Below, piece after piece: positions 41,801-50,875 of a DNA stretch of 64,000 nucleotides. This DNA is from Pseudaminobacter sp040049255 (lineage in GTDB: Bacteria > Pseudomonadota > Alphaproteobacteria > Rhizobiales > Rhizobiaceae), in assembly GCF_040049255.1 (NCBI RefSeq), contig NZ_JBDZDR010000002.1, forward strand, positions 248,001 to 312,000, read 5' to 3'. The position numbers and the translations under genes were made by a program. Each line of letters opens with the position of its first letter. The first letter of the stretch is position 1. The notes beneath the pieces are model-generated. The model saw only the letters and a program-made list of their open reading frames with translations, searched no databases and was not told the DNA's origin.

Positions 41801-42976
41801 ATGCATCTTCTGTTTGCAACATCGATCGTGCCCGACGGCGCGCTGGGATCGGGCTATGAGATTGCCAACGCGGCAATCATAGACGGCCTGCGCCGTGCCG
41901 GCGTGCGCGTCACGGTGCTGGGCTTCGTCTGGCCCGGACGCTCGCCTTCCGATCCCGAAAACACCATCGTTCTGGGCGAGGTCGACGTGCGCACCAACGG
42001 CGCGCCGCTGCGCCGCAAACTCGCCTGGCTGCGCGACGCCATGCTGTCGGGCCTGACCTTCTCTTCGGTCAAGCTGCGCACGGTCGGGCCTGCAACGGTG
42101 CGCCGCGCCGTCGAGGCTGCCGGCCCTTTCGATGCCTATGTTCTGAACTCGGTGCAGTTCGCCGGCGCTTTCGAAGGTGTTTTCCGTGATCGGCCGACTC
42201 TTTTCATCGCGCACAATGTCGAGCACCGCTCGGCCCGGGAAAACGCCCGCACCACCCACAGCGCCTTCCAGCGCTTCCTGTATCGTCGCGAGGCGCGGTT
42301 GCTGGAGAAGCTCGAAGAGCGGCTTTGCCGCAAGGCGCGTTTCGTCTTCACCCTGGCCGAAGAAGACCGCGAAGCCCTCGGCGTCGCTTCGCCCGCACGG
42401 TCGGTCGCGCTGCCGCTGGTCACCCGCGCCAGCGACCCGCCGCCGCCTGAAGGCCGCACGGTCGAATACGACGCCGCGCTGATCGGAACCTGGACCTGGC
42501 AGCCCAACCGCATCGGGCTCGAATGGTTTCTGCACCAGGTTGTGCCGCATCTGCCGCACGATTTCACGGTCAGGATCGCCGGCCACCTGCCGGGCGACGT
42601 CACCTCCAGCCATCCCGGCGTGAAGTTCGTGGGCCGGGTGCCCGACGCCGAGAGCTTCGTGCGCGGTGCCGCCGTCATCCCGCTGGTCAGCCGGGCCGGA
42701 ACCGGCGTGCAGCTAAAGACCATCGAAACCTTCGAGCTTGGCCTGCCCTCCGTCGCCACGGCCAGTTCGTTGCGCGGCATCGACCACCGGCCGGAAAATT
42801 GCATCGTCGCCGACGATCCAGCGTCCTTTGCGGCCGCATTGCAACTTGCGGCTTCCGGCGCATGCCGCGACGTCGATGGCTGCGATTTCTACTGGCGTCA
42901 GCGCCATGCGCTGGACGCAGGCCTCCGGCGCGGCCTCCAGGCGCTGGGGCATATAAGCCTTGAGGTGACGGCGTGA
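41801..42976 (+). CDS. GT-B glycosyltransferase (family 4-like)
   Basis: The ATG at 41801 (AGGGAC upstream) gives 391 residues; a GTG 10 codons earlier is an alternative. The N-terminal half has a GT-B Rossmann start (LLFATSIVPDGALGSGYEIANAAIIDGLRRAG), and the C-terminal half has the donor-binding region (AALIGTWTWQPNRIG; VPDAESFVRGAAVIPLVSRAGTGVQLKTIETFELGLPSVA, about 270-325) with the E-x7-E-like spacing around TIETFELG. It resembles ExoL-like or PEP-CTERM-type sugar transferases. First gene of a three-gene coupled unit; its TGA overlaps the next GTG. Confidence 0.82.
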   Translation: MHLLFATSIVPDGALGSGYEIANAAIIDGLRRAGVRVTVLGFVWPGRSPSDPENTIVLGEVDVRTNGAPLRRKLAWLRDAMLSGLTFSSVKLRTVGPATVRRAVEAAGPFDAYVLNSVQFAGAFEGVFRDRPTLFIAHNVEHRSARENARTTHSAFQRFLYRREARLLEKLEERLCRKARFVFTLAEEDREALGVASPARSVALPLVTRASDPPPPEGRTVEYDAALIGTWTWQPNRIGLEWFLHQVVPHLPHDFTVRIAGHLPGDVTSSHPGVKFVGRVPDAESFVRGAAVIPLVSRAGTGVQLKTIETFELGLPSVATASSLRGIDHRPENCIVADDPASFAAALQLAASGACRDVDGCDFYWRQRHALDAGLRRGLQALGHISLEVTA

Positions 42977-43746
42977 ATTTGCATTCCAACGGCGCCTCAT
43001 TCGGGCTCGATTCCCGAAGGGACATTCTCGGCATATCGGTGGCCAGCGTCGCCCGCGACGAGGCGATCGGCATGCTGGAGCGGATGCTGTCCGAGCGCCG
43101 CTTCACCAAGGTCAGCTTCCTCAATGCGCACAATGCCAACATCGCCTGCACCGATGCCGAGTTCGCTTCCGCGCTCAAGGATTTCCTGATCCTGCCGGAC
43201 GGCGTCGGCGTCGACATTGCTGCCAAGCTTCTCTACGGCGAGGCATTTCCGGCCAATCTCAACGGAACCGACTTCATTCCCGGCTTCCTGAAGGCCTCGA
43301 AGCAATCGCTTACCGTCGGTCTCATCGGCACCACGCGGGCCAACGCCGAGGCCGCGGCGGAAAGGCTTTCTGCACTGACGCGGCAGCACCGCTTCGCCGT
43401 GCTTCACGACGGTTTTTTCACCGAGCAGGAAGAATCTGAAATCCTGGAACGCATCGCCGGGCTGCGCCCGGATATCCTCCTGGTGGCCATGGGCGTGCCC
43501 CGCCAGGAACTGTGGATCAGCCGCAAGATCACAGACAGGCATTGCACGCTGCCCATCGCGGTCGGCGCGCTTCTGGATTTTCTCAGCGGCGCGGTGCCGC
43601 GCGCACCGTTGTGGATGCGCCGACTGCGCCTGGAATGGCTGTTCCGGCTGCTGATAGAGCCCCGCCGCCTTTGGCGCCGCTATGTCGTGGGCAACCCGCT
43701 GTTCCTGGCGCGCGTGCTGCGGCAGAAATTCTTCGGGCGGGCATGA
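42973..43746 (+). CDS. WecG/TagA/CpsF family glycosyltransferase
   Basis: A 257-residue GT26 enzyme starting at a GTG that overlaps the previous stop. It has the family blocks VSFLNAHNANIACTD (about 47-61), LPDGVGVDIAAKLLYG (about 74-89), NLNGTDFIPGFL, VAMGVPRQELWIS (about 175-187) and the C-terminal VGALLDFLSGAVPRAPLWMRRLRLEWLFRL, rich in Arg for membrane contact. Relatives transfer ManNAcA, ManNAc or glucuronic acid to a lipid-linked sugar early in enterobacterial common antigen, teichoic acid or exopolysaccharide assembly. The donor sugar here is unknown. Confidence 0.92.
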   Translation: MNLHSNGASFGLDSRRDILGISVASVARDEAIGMLERMLSERRFTKVSFLNAHNANIACTDAEFASALKDFLILPDGVGVDIAAKLLYGEAFPANLNGTDFIPGFLKASKQSLTVGLIGTTRANAEAAAERLSALTRQHRFAVLHDGFFTEQEESEILERIAGLRPDILLVAMGVPRQELWISRKITDRHCTLPIAVGALLDFLSGAVPRAPLWMRRLRLEWLFRLLIEPRRLWRRYVVGNPLFLARVLRQKFFGRA

Positions 43747-44660
43747 TGCAGCACGCCGCAGCCTCCTTCGAAATCACGGCGCCGCGGCAGACTGCGCTGC
43801 GCGCTGCCATCGTCACCGCCAGCTACGCGCCCGATTTCGAGCGCTGCCGCCTGCTTTGCGAGACGCTGGATCGCTACGTTACCGGCTCCCAGCATCACTA
43901 CATCCTGGTCGAGGGGCGCGATGTCCCGCTTTTCCGCCAATTGGAGCGGCCTGGCCGCACGGTGGTGGACGAGCGCGACCTGCTGCCCGGCTGGCTCCAT
44001 GTCATGGATGATCCGCTCAGCCTCTTTCGCCGGCGCGTGTGGTGGAGTTTCAGGACGATGCCACTGCGCGGCTGGCACGTGCAGCAGCTGCGCCGCATCG
44101 CCATCGCCGCCCATGTCGAGCCGGAAGTGCTGGTCTATGTCGATTCCGACGTGGCGTTCCTGAAAGCCTTCGATTGCGGAGCGTTCGAGCGCGATGGCAA
44201 GGTGCGGCTGTTTCGTCGCGACAATGTCGCGAGCGGGCTTACGCGATATGGTCATCACATCTGGTCGAAGAACGCTGGAAGGGCGCTTGGCATCGTCCAT
44301 CCGGAAATGTCGCCGCACGACTATATCTCCACCCTGATCGCCTGGCGTCGTCAAAGCGTTATCGACATGTGCGCGCGCGTGGAGGCCACAACGGGCCGAG
44401 ATTGGGTCGAAGTGCTCGGAAGGGCACGCCAATTTTCCGAGTGCCTGCTTTATGGCCGGTTCGTGGATGAGGTTCTTCACGGCCAGCACCACTTCCACGG
44501 TGCGGAGGAGTTCTGCCGCGTGCACTGGGTCGGCGAGCCGCTGTCGGATCAAGGTTTTGGCGAGTTCGTCGCCTCCATGTCTCCCGAGCAGGTGGCCATC
44601 GGCATGCAGTCCTTCATCGGGACAGATCTTGGCCGCATCCGCCGCCTGGTCGAAGCCTGA
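43743..44660 (+). CDS. DUF6492 family glycosyltransferase-like protein
   Basis: The ATG at 43743 overlaps the WecG-like stop (ATGA), giving 305 residues. The opening AAIVTASYAPDFERCRLLCETLDRYVTG, the HYILVEGRDVPLFRQL strand and VLVYVDSDVAFLKAFD (a DSD motif in the DXD position, about 131-146) suggest a GT-A nucleotide-sugar transferase. This family is found in capsule and exopolysaccharide loci and has no proven activity to my knowledge. Its coupling to two other transferases argues for a shared pathway. Confidence 0.78.
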   Translation: MMQHAAASFEITAPRQTALRAAIVTASYAPDFERCRLLCETLDRYVTGSQHHYILVEGRDVPLFRQLERPGRTVVDERDLLPGWLHVMDDPLSLFRRRVWWSFRTMPLRGWHVQQLRRIAIAAHVEPEVLVYVDSDVAFLKAFDCGAFERDGKVRLFRRDNVASGLTRYGHHIWSKNAGRALGIVHPEMSPHDYISTLIAWRRQSVIDMCARVEATTGRDWVEVLGRARQFSECLLYGRFVDEVLHGQHHFHGAEEFCRVHWVGEPLSDQGFGEFVASMSPEQVAIGMQSFIGTDLGRIRRLVEA

Positions 44661-44706
44661 CTCCTTTTCGCTCACGCAGCCTGTAGGTCGCGCCTGCCAG
44701 CGAGCG

Positions 44707-46002
44707 TCATGCCGCCTTGGCCGGCCGCTTGAGCGCGGAATAGGTGAGGGCGGCCGAGGCCACCCAAAGCGCGGCAAACAGCGCGTTCAACGACCATATG
44801 AGTTCCGCCGCGTCCGGACCGTGCTTGAGCATGAAGACCAGAAGCAATGCCTTCAGCCCGGCCAGCATGGCGAGGTTGAATGCCCGCAACAGCGTCTGCC
44901 CGCGCGCGAACAGAAGCTCCGACTGGTACTCGACAAGGTTGCGCAGGCCCGGCACGCAAAGGCCAAGCCCGACCAGGGGAGCGGCGGTGGAAACATTCTT
45001 GCCCAGTATATTCGGGAAGAAGTGCAGGATCACCGCCAGCGCGAGCAGCGCCAGGGTCGAGACGGTGAAGACGCCAAGCTCGATGCCGACGCGTGTGCGC
45101 AGCCGCGCCAGCATTTCGGGCGCGCGCATCATGCGTTGCACTAGCATCATCGAGAAGGTGCGGATGGGGATGGCGGTCAGGTCCACCAGCCGCATGATGA
45201 TGGCATAGACACCGGCAAGCTGCGGCCCGCCAATTGAAAGCACCAGCAGCTTGTCGAACTCCATCTGCAGGTAGAACAGCACCTCGGCCCCGGCCACATA
45301 GACCGAGTCCGCCATGCGGCGCAGATATAGCGGCAGCCGCAGCCGCAGGCGCTGGCGCGGGTAGAAAAAGGCGAAGGCGATGACGGCCGAAACCGCATTG
45401 GCTGCGGTATAAAACAACGACCAGTCAGCCAGCGTCCGGCTCGGCCAGAAGAAGAACGCCGCCGCAAACAGCGCGCGCATCAGCGTACCGGCAATCGCCA
45501 TCACCGAGGCGCGCCCGAAGCGGCCCAAGCCATTGTTGACGATCAGCACCACTTCCACCGGCCGCCACAGCAGGGCTTCCGCCAGGATCACGGCGGCAAA
45601 GACCGACAGCGCCATCTCGCCGGCGAAGAACAGCAGGTAGACGCCGAAACCGGCGGCGGCCAGAACCGGCAGTGACAGCAAGGCCAGCAGCAGGAAGCCG
45701 GCCGTGAAGGTGCCGATGAGGTTCGGCCGCACCGTCGCGGTCCGGTAGAGCGCCGAAATGAAGCCGAAGGCCAGCAGCCGCGAAAGCATCACCCCGGCGG
45801 CGGAAGCGGTGGCGAAGCGGCCGAAATCGGCCAGCGAGAGCGCGTTGGCCAGCGCCACGAAATAGACGAGCGAGAACACCAGCCGCCCGCCCGCGCCGCT
45901 TACGGCCGAGAAATAGTCGCGTATCAGGCCGCGCCGTTCCGAAAGGAAGGCGGAAAGGCGGGCGCCGAGGAGCCCGGTTTGGGTGTTGGTGGCCTGGGTC
46001 AT
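44707..46002 (-). CDS. Polysaccharide flippase (Wzx-like, MOP superfamily)
   Basis: A 431-residue protein with 12 or more hydrophobic helices and no soluble domain. The start (RDYFSAVSGAGGRLVFSLVYFVALANALSLADFGRFATA, about 28-66) is the N-terminal pattern of Wzx/RfbX exporters, and MEFDKLLVLSIGGPQLAGVYAIIMRLVDL (about 248-276) matches the conserved central block. It would flip lipid-linked repeat units across the inner membrane. It converges with the transferase unit and is divergent from the ExoP-like gene. Confidence 0.85.
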   Translation of the reverse strand: MTQATNTQTGLLGARLSAFLSERRGLIRDYFSAVSGAGGRLVFSLVYFVALANALSLADFGRFATASAAGVMLSRLLAFGFISALYRTATVRPNLIGTFTAGFLLLALLSLPVLAAAGFGVYLLFFAGEMALSVFAAVILAEALLWRPVEVVLIVNNGLGRFGRASVMAIAGTLMRALFAAAFFFWPSRTLADWSLFYTAANAVSAVIAFAFFYPRQRLRLRLPLYLRRMADSVYVAGAEVLFYLQMEFDKLLVLSIGGPQLAGVYAIIMRLVDLTAIPIRTFSMMLVQRMMRAPEMLARLRTRVGIELGVFTVSTLALLALAVILHFFPNILGKNVSTAAPLVGLGLCVPGLRNLVEYQSELLFARGQTLLRAFNLAMLAGLKALLLVFMLKHGPDAAELIWSLNALFAALWVASAALTYSALKRPAKAA

Positions 46003-46182
46003 GGTGTCAGTGCCGACGCTAGCAGCGAAAGCTTAATGCGCGGTTCCGCGCGTGCGGTCGCCGCGGGCGCGCGGCATCAAGAATGCACGGCGCCGAAGGC
46101 CATTAACGGTTTGTTTTCCATGAGTGCTTAGCGTGGCATTGCGCATTGTCCGCAGTTTCCCCGTTCGAAAAGCCGCGCCAGG

Positions 46183-48396
46183 ATGTCAGAAACCGAAAAT
46201 CGCGCCGACCTGAAGCGGTCGCTTCTCGCCTATGCGCGCGATGAGGGCGACCACGCTCCGCTTGGCACCGGCTCGCTTCTGGCTCTGGCCCGTGACAATG
46301 ACGATGTTGAAGGCGCGCTGGAGCGCCATCGCGCCGCCCGGTCGCGCCGCGAAGAACGGATTCGACGCGAGGCTCTGGCGGCGATGGATGCCGCCGCAAT
46401 GGACGCTGTGGCCAGGGACGCCGGAGCACGGCCGGCATCGCCGGTGGCAAGCACCCCGGCCCACCCGAGCGGCAGCCTTTCCGGCTGGCTGTCGCGATTC
46501 AGGCGCGGCAGGGCGGGGCTGGAACCCGCCGCAAACGAACACGTCCATCACCGGCCGGCATCCGCATGGACGGCGCATGCCGTTTCCCACATGGGCTCGG
46601 AAGATTTCTCCGAAACGCTAGAAGCCGACGACGACCGCCATTGGAAGCCGCTGATCGATCCGATGAAGGTGATCGGCGGCATCGGCCGTTCGTGGAAGCT
46701 GGTCGTGCTCTGCACAGTGCTGGGCGCGCTTCTGGGCGTTGCGGTCGCCGTTTCGACGCCCAAGAAATATGTCGCGGTCACCGAATTGCTGATCGACCCG
46801 CGCGACCTCAAGCTGGTCGACCGCGATCTTACCCAGGCCGGCTTCTCCAATGAGGCCACGCTCGCCATTGTGGAGAACCAGGTCCGCGTCATCACCTCGG
46901 GCACGGTGCTGAACCGGGTCGTGGACACGCTGCATCTCGATGAAGACCCCGAATTCAATGGGCAGGGTGGCAGCCGTGGGCTTCTTTCCGGCCTTCGCTC
47001 GGCGCTGTCGGGTGCCAAGGGCGCGGACGATGCGGGTACGCGTCGCGCACTCGCGATCGACAATCTGGCCGAAAGCCTTTCGGTCGAGCGCGGCGGCAAG
47101 ACCTTCGTGGTGGTGATCGCCGTGAAGACGCTGGACGGTGAGAAGTCGGCTCTCATCGCCAACACCATGGCCGACGTGTTCCTCAAGACTTATGGCGAGC
47201 TCCAGTCGGACACCGCCACCCGTGCCACGGAAGAGCTTACCGCACGTCTTTCCGAACTGCGCGACGGCGTCGAGGCCGCGGAGCGCAGTGTCGAAGCCTT
47301 CAAGGCCGAGCACGACATTATCAACCCGCAGGGCAGGCTCATCACCGACGATGAGCTTGTGAGGCTCAACGACCAGCTTTCCATTGCGCGCGCCCGCACG
47401 CTGGAGCTGAAGGCCAAGGCCGCCTCGGCCGGGTCGGCGAATGTCGGGGCTGTCGTCGGCGGCGAGTTGCCGGAGGCGCTGGCCTCTCCGATAATGACTG
47501 AGCTGCGCGCGCAATACGCGGCGACGAAGAGCGAGGCCGACCGCCTGGCCGTCAAGCTCGGTCCGCTCCATCCGCAGCGTCAGGCGATCGACGCCCAGCT
47601 TGCCGGCGCACGCGAGCAGATCAGTGCCGAGCTGCGCCGCATAGCCGCCGCCGCCCAGACCGAACTCACCCGCTCGCAGCAACTCGAGCAGGAGCTGTCG
47701 TCGCGGCTGGCGCAGCTCAAGGTCCGTCAGGGCGGCGTAAATCGCGACATGGTGGCCTTGCGTGAGCTGGAGCGCGAGGCCGCCGCCAAGCGGGCTGTCT
47801 ACGAGGCCTTCCTGCTACGCGCCCGCGAAACCGGCGAGCAGCGCGACATCAACACCGCCAATATGAGCGTGATTTCGGTCGCCTATCCGCCGCTGAGGGC
47901 GAGCGGCCCGTCGCGCTCCACCATCGCGGTACTGGGCACCGTACTCGGCTTTTTCGGCGGCGTGGGTCTTGGCGGCATGCGCGGCGCCTATGAAAGCCTG
48001 CGCGAAACCGCAAATCGCCGCCGCAGCCCGGCCGTCCGGCCTGTGACAGCGCCCACCGCGATGACCGGGCCTGAAGACGATCCCACCGAACCCGGGGGCG
48101 GGCATCCGCGCCGGCCGGAGCCAGGCAGCGCCCACCGTGCCCAGCCGCTGCTGCGGGCCGTGCCGCAGCCTGTCGAGTCCTCGGCGCACGCCTTTGCGCC
48201 GGACCATGCACCCGAAAGCGAGCAAGAGATCGCATCCACGGGGCCAAGCGCGCCGGCGACGCATGGCGATGTTCCCCGACTGGCCGCCCCGGCTGCGCCC
48301 GAACCGTCGATCGACGAAATCCGCGCCAGCCTGCGCGATTTCCGCCATCGGGTGGAGGGGCTCGCAGAAGCCCGCACCCGACGCCGATATTTCTGA
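46183..48396 (+). CDS. ExoP/Wzz-type polysaccharide co-polymerase lacking the tyrosine kinase domain
   Basis: A 737-residue protein: cytoplasmic N-terminal region of about 165 residues (charged, with Ser/Ala/Pro-rich linker), a first membrane helix (about 170-190, WKLVVLCTVLGALLGVAVAV), a large periplasmic Wzz domain with coiled coils (VSTPKKYVAVTELLIDPRDL; long helices about 330-560), a second membrane helix (about 578-598) and a Pro/Ala-rich tail ending EARTRRRYF. In ExoP of Sinorhizobium a C-terminal BY-kinase with Walker motifs follows the second helix; here none is visible, and no separate kinase gene lies in the window. It probably sets chain length for the local polysaccharide. The ribosome site is weak. 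Confidence 0.88.
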   Translation: MSETENRADLKRSLLAYARDEGDHAPLGTGSLLALARDNDDVEGALERHRAARSRREERIRREALAAMDAAAMDAVARDAGARPASPVASTPAHPSGSLSGWLSRFRRGRAGLEPAANEHVHHRPASAWTAHAVSHMGSEDFSETLEADDDRHWKPLIDPMKVIGGIGRSWKLVVLCTVLGALLGVAVAVSTPKKYVAVTELLIDPRDLKLVDRDLTQAGFSNEATLAIVENQVRVITSGTVLNRVVDTLHLDEDPEFNGQGGSRGLLSGLRSALSGAKGADDAGTRRALAIDNLAESLSVERGGKTFVVVIAVKTLDGEKSALIANTMADVFLKTYGELQSDTATRATEELTARLSELRDGVEAAERSVEAFKAEHDIINPQGRLITDDELVRLNDQLSIARARTLELKAKAASAGSANVGAVVGGELPEALASPIMTELRAQYAATKSEADRLAVKLGPLHPQRQAIDAQLAGAREQISAELRRIAAAAQTELTRSQQLEQELSSRLAQLKVRQGGVNRDMVALRELEREAAAKRAVYEAFLLRARETGEQRDINTANMSVISVAYPPLRASGPSRSTIAVLGTVLGFFGGVGLGGMRGAYESLRETANRRRSPAVRPVTAPTAMTGPEDDPTEPGGGHPRRPEPGSAHRAQPLLRAVPQPVESSAHAFAPDHAPESEQEIASTGPSAPATHGDVPRLAAPAAPEPSIDEIRASLRDFRHRVEGLAEARTRRRYF

Positions 48397-48511
48397 GGGT
48401 TCTGCAACGCCAATTGCGGCTTCGCGCCATTCAACGGCGCAACGACGGGATTGCGTCGCGGATTTTTCGTGACTATGCCTTTTCACACAGTGCTTGCGCC
48501 AGGGAAGAGAC

Positions 48512-49411
48512 ATGACTGAAATTATTGACGGGAAGATCGTAGCCGAAGATGTCGTGGAAACGGTGAAGCGTTTCACGGCCGAGCTTGCGGAAAAACACGG
48601 CGTCCAGCCCGGACTGGCCGTGGTCATCGTCGGCGAGGATCCGGCAAGCCAGGTCTATGTCTCCTCCAAGGGCAAGAAGGCCAAGGAATGCGGCTTCCTC
48701 TCGGTGCAGCACACGCTGCCGGCCGAGACCAGCGAAGCCGACCTTCTCAAGCTCATCGGCGACCTGAACGCCGACCCGACCATCCACGGCATCCTGGTGC
48801 AGCTGCCGCTGCCCGACCATATCGATTCCGGCAAGGTGATCCAGGCCATCGCGCCGCAAAAGGACGTCGACGGCTTCAGCTTCGTCAATGTCGGCAAGCT
48901 CGGCACCGGCGAGATCGACAGCGCCTTCGTGCCCTGCACGCCGGCCGGCTCCATGCTGCTCATCGAGCGCGTGCGCGGCAAGGACCTTTCGGGCCTCAAC
49001 GCGGTCGTCGTCGGCCGTTCCAACATCGTCGGCAAGCCCATGGCCAACCTGCTTCTGGCCGCCAACTGCACCGTCACCATCGCGCACAGCCGCACCAAGG
49101 ATCTGCCCGCGCTCGCCCGCACCGCCGACATCCTCGTCGCTGCCGTCGGCCGTCCGGAAATGATCAAGGGCGACTGGGTAAAGCCCGGCGCTACCGTTAT
49201 CGACGTCGGCATCAACCGCATCCCCGCGCCGGAAAAGGGCGAGGGCAAGTCGCGGCTGGTGGGCGACGTCGAGTTCGACAGCGCGCACAAGGCGGCCGGC
49301 GCCATCACCCCGGTTCCCGGCGGTGTGGGCCCGATGACCATCGCCATGCTGATGGCCAACACGCTGGTCTCGGCAAGCCGCGCCGCCGGCGTCGAACCGC
49401 CGGCCTTCTGA
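48512..49411 (+). CDS. folD: Methylenetetrahydrofolate dehydrogenase / methenyltetrahydrofolate cyclohydrolase
   Basis: The ATG at 48512 (AGGGAAGAG upstream) gives 299 residues. FolD makes 10-formyl-THF from 5,10-methylene-THF in one-carbon metabolism. Catalytic YVSSKGKKAKECG (Tyr, Lys; about 48-60), QLPLPDHID, DGFSFVNVGKL, PCTPAGSMLLIERV and the NADP-binding VVVGRSNIVGKPMANLLL (about 166-183) are present, plus PVPGGVGPMTIAML near the end. The next gene starts 18 bases later on the same strand. Confidence 0.97.
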   Translation: MTEIIDGKIVAEDVVETVKRFTAELAEKHGVQPGLAVVIVGEDPASQVYVSSKGKKAKECGFLSVQHTLPAETSEADLLKLIGDLNADPTIHGILVQLPLPDHIDSGKVIQAIAPQKDVDGFSFVNVGKLGTGEIDSAFVPCTPAGSMLLIERVRGKDLSGLNAVVVGRSNIVGKPMANLLLAANCTVTIAHSRTKDLPALARTADILVAAVGRPEMIKGDWVKPGATVIDVGINRIPAPEKGEGKSRLVGDVEFDSAHKAAGAITPVPGGVGPMTIAMLMANTLVSASRAAGVEPPAF

Positions 49412-49429
49412 CCACTGGCCGCACCAGCT

Positions 49430-50434
49430 ATGCCGGCCTCGCCGCAGCCCGTTCCGGTGGAGATGCAGCTCTTGCCCAACGGCGTGCAAGGCGGCCGGCA
49501 ATTCGCCTTCCTGCTGGTCGACAAGTTCCCGATGTTTTCGCTGGCCGCGGCCATCGACACGGTGCGCTCGGCCAACCGGCTTCTCGGCCACAACTTTTAT
49601 GGCTGGACCACCGTCTCTGCCGATGGCGAGGCGGTGACCGCCTCCAACGGCCTGGCGCTGAAGGTCGGCTACAGCGTGGCCGACATTCCGCAGGTGGACA
49701 TCCTGTTCGTCTGCGTCGGGCTCACCACCGAGTTTCCGGGCAAGAGCAAGGTGCTGGCCGCTCTGCGCGGCTGGGGCCGGCGCGGCGGGGCGCTCGGCGC
49801 GCTTTCGGCCGGCTCATACCTGCTTGGCGAAGCCGGCCAGCTCGACGGCTATCGCTGCACCATCCATTGGGAAAACCGCGCCGGCTTCAGCGAGCGCTTT
49901 CCCGAGATCCAGTGCACCGGCAATGTCTTCGAGATCGACCGCAAGCGCTACACCTGCGCCGGCGGCACCACATCGATCGACCTCATGCTGGAGATCGTGC
50001 GCGGCGACCTGGGACCCCACATCGCCAACGGCGTCGCCAACCAGTTCCAGCACGAACGCATCCGCTCGGCCACCGACCGCCAGCGCATAGGGCCGGAGCG
50101 CGACCTGACCGGCAAGTCGGAGAAGCTGCGCAAGATCGTCGAGCTCATGGCGGACAATCTCGATGAGCCGTTTTCGGCGCTCGAGCTTGCCAAGATGGCC
50201 GGGCTTTCAGTGCGCCAGGTAGAGCGCCTGTTCCTGCGCCACCTCAACGTCACGCCCGGGCGTTACTATATGCGGCTGAGGCTTGAGCGGGCGCGCGAGC
50301 TGCTGCGCCAGACCAATATGCCGATCCTCGACGTGGCGGTCGCCACCGGCTTCACCTCGCATTCCTACTTCGCCCAGAGCTATCGCCTGCAGTTCGGCCG
50401 GCCGCCCTCGGAAGAGCGACGCACGACGTATTGA
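49430..50434 (+). CDS. GlxA-type AraC family transcriptional regulator with DJ-1/PfpI domain
   Basis: A 334-residue protein with an N-terminal DJ-1/PfpI-like glutamine-amidotransferase fold (about 20-200, FAFLLVDKFPMFSLAAAIDTVRSANR; LSAGSYLLGEAGQLDG, where the usual nucleophile Cys is replaced in LSAGSYLL) and a C-terminal AraC DNA-binding pair of helix-turn-helix motifs (about 225-325, LELAKMAGLSVRQVERLFLRHL; LDVAVATGFTSHSYFAQSYRLQFG). Such GlxA/GbdR/ArgR/CdhR-type regulators sense amino acids or quaternary amines. It follows folD by 18 bases; the functional link is unclear. A TTGAGGGGGCGGC repeat overlaps its stop codon. Confidence 0.9.
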   Translation: MPASPQPVPVEMQLLPNGVQGGRQFAFLLVDKFPMFSLAAAIDTVRSANRLLGHNFYGWTTVSADGEAVTASNGLALKVGYSVADIPQVDILFVCVGLTTEFPGKSKVLAALRGWGRRGGALGALSAGSYLLGEAGQLDGYRCTIHWENRAGFSERFPEIQCTGNVFEIDRKRYTCAGGTTSIDLMLEIVRGDLGPHIANGVANQFQHERIRSATDRQRIGPERDLTGKSEKLRKIVELMADNLDEPFSALELAKMAGLSVRQVERLFLRHLNVTPGRYYMRLRLERARELLRQTNMPILDVAVATGFTSHSYFAQSYRLQFGRPPSEERRTTY

Positions 50435-50660
50435 GGGGGCGGCGCGTTCCCTCCCCCTTGAGGGGGCGGCCCGAACGGCCGGGAAGGGTAGGTTCATGCC
50501 CGGCACTACCGTAGTTTGAATTCATCCACGCGATACGATGCGACAGGCTCATTCTGCACCGCTGCGGCAGCTTTGGTCGACCGGCATGGGTCCCCGGAAC
50601 CTTCGCACTTCGCTATCGCTCCTGCTTCGGCCCGAGGATGACGGGGATAGGACGGCCGGG
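50431..50660. repeat. Rhizobial-type intergenic repeat block
   Basis: TTGAGGGGGCGGC occurs twice (50431-50443, covering the stop codon of the GlxA-type gene, and 50458-50470). The palindrome CCCCCTTGAGGGGG (50453-50466) sits between them. Further on, CTTCGCACTTCGCTATCGCTCC and GGCCCGAGGATGACGGGG (about 50598-50645) look like the common rhizobial repeat ending in GAGGATGAC. Confidence 0.6.
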
Positions 50661-50671
50661 AGCAGCACTGG

Positions 50672-50875
50672 TCAGCGAGTTGCCCACCACCAGCTTGCCT
50701 CTTCCTTCTCGGTCTCTGTCATTTCGCGGTGTTCCCAAGCCTTGCCGTTCCAGCGACGCATCGCAGCATTTGAACTGTCCGGTCGCCAATCGGCATGACG
50801 ACCGCGCAAGGCTTCATACAGCCGCTTCAAAAGCGCCCGCACGTCTTTCCCCCAGATTGTATCCCCAGCCGCCAC
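50672..50875 (-). CDS. Doubtful small protein
   Basis: Sixty-seven codons from a GTG; the product has Arg/Trp-rich ends (RGRHADWRPDSSNAAMRRWN; MTETEKEEASWWWATR) and could be a small helical protein or a decayed gene. The only internal ATG start would leave 29 residues. No convincing ribosome site. It lies in a repeat-rich 540-base gap between the GlxA-type gene and edd; nothing else in that gap looks like a gene. Confidence 0.3.
   Translation of the reverse strand: MAAGDTIWGKDVRALLKRLYEALRGRHADWRPDSSNAAMRRWNGKAWEHREMTETEKEEASWWWATR

Noticed and set aside
48688..50166. 492-codon frame spanning folD and the GlxA-type gene
   Set aside because: It overlaps two recognised genes in another frame and reads as Arg/Gly/His-rich low-complexity shadow.
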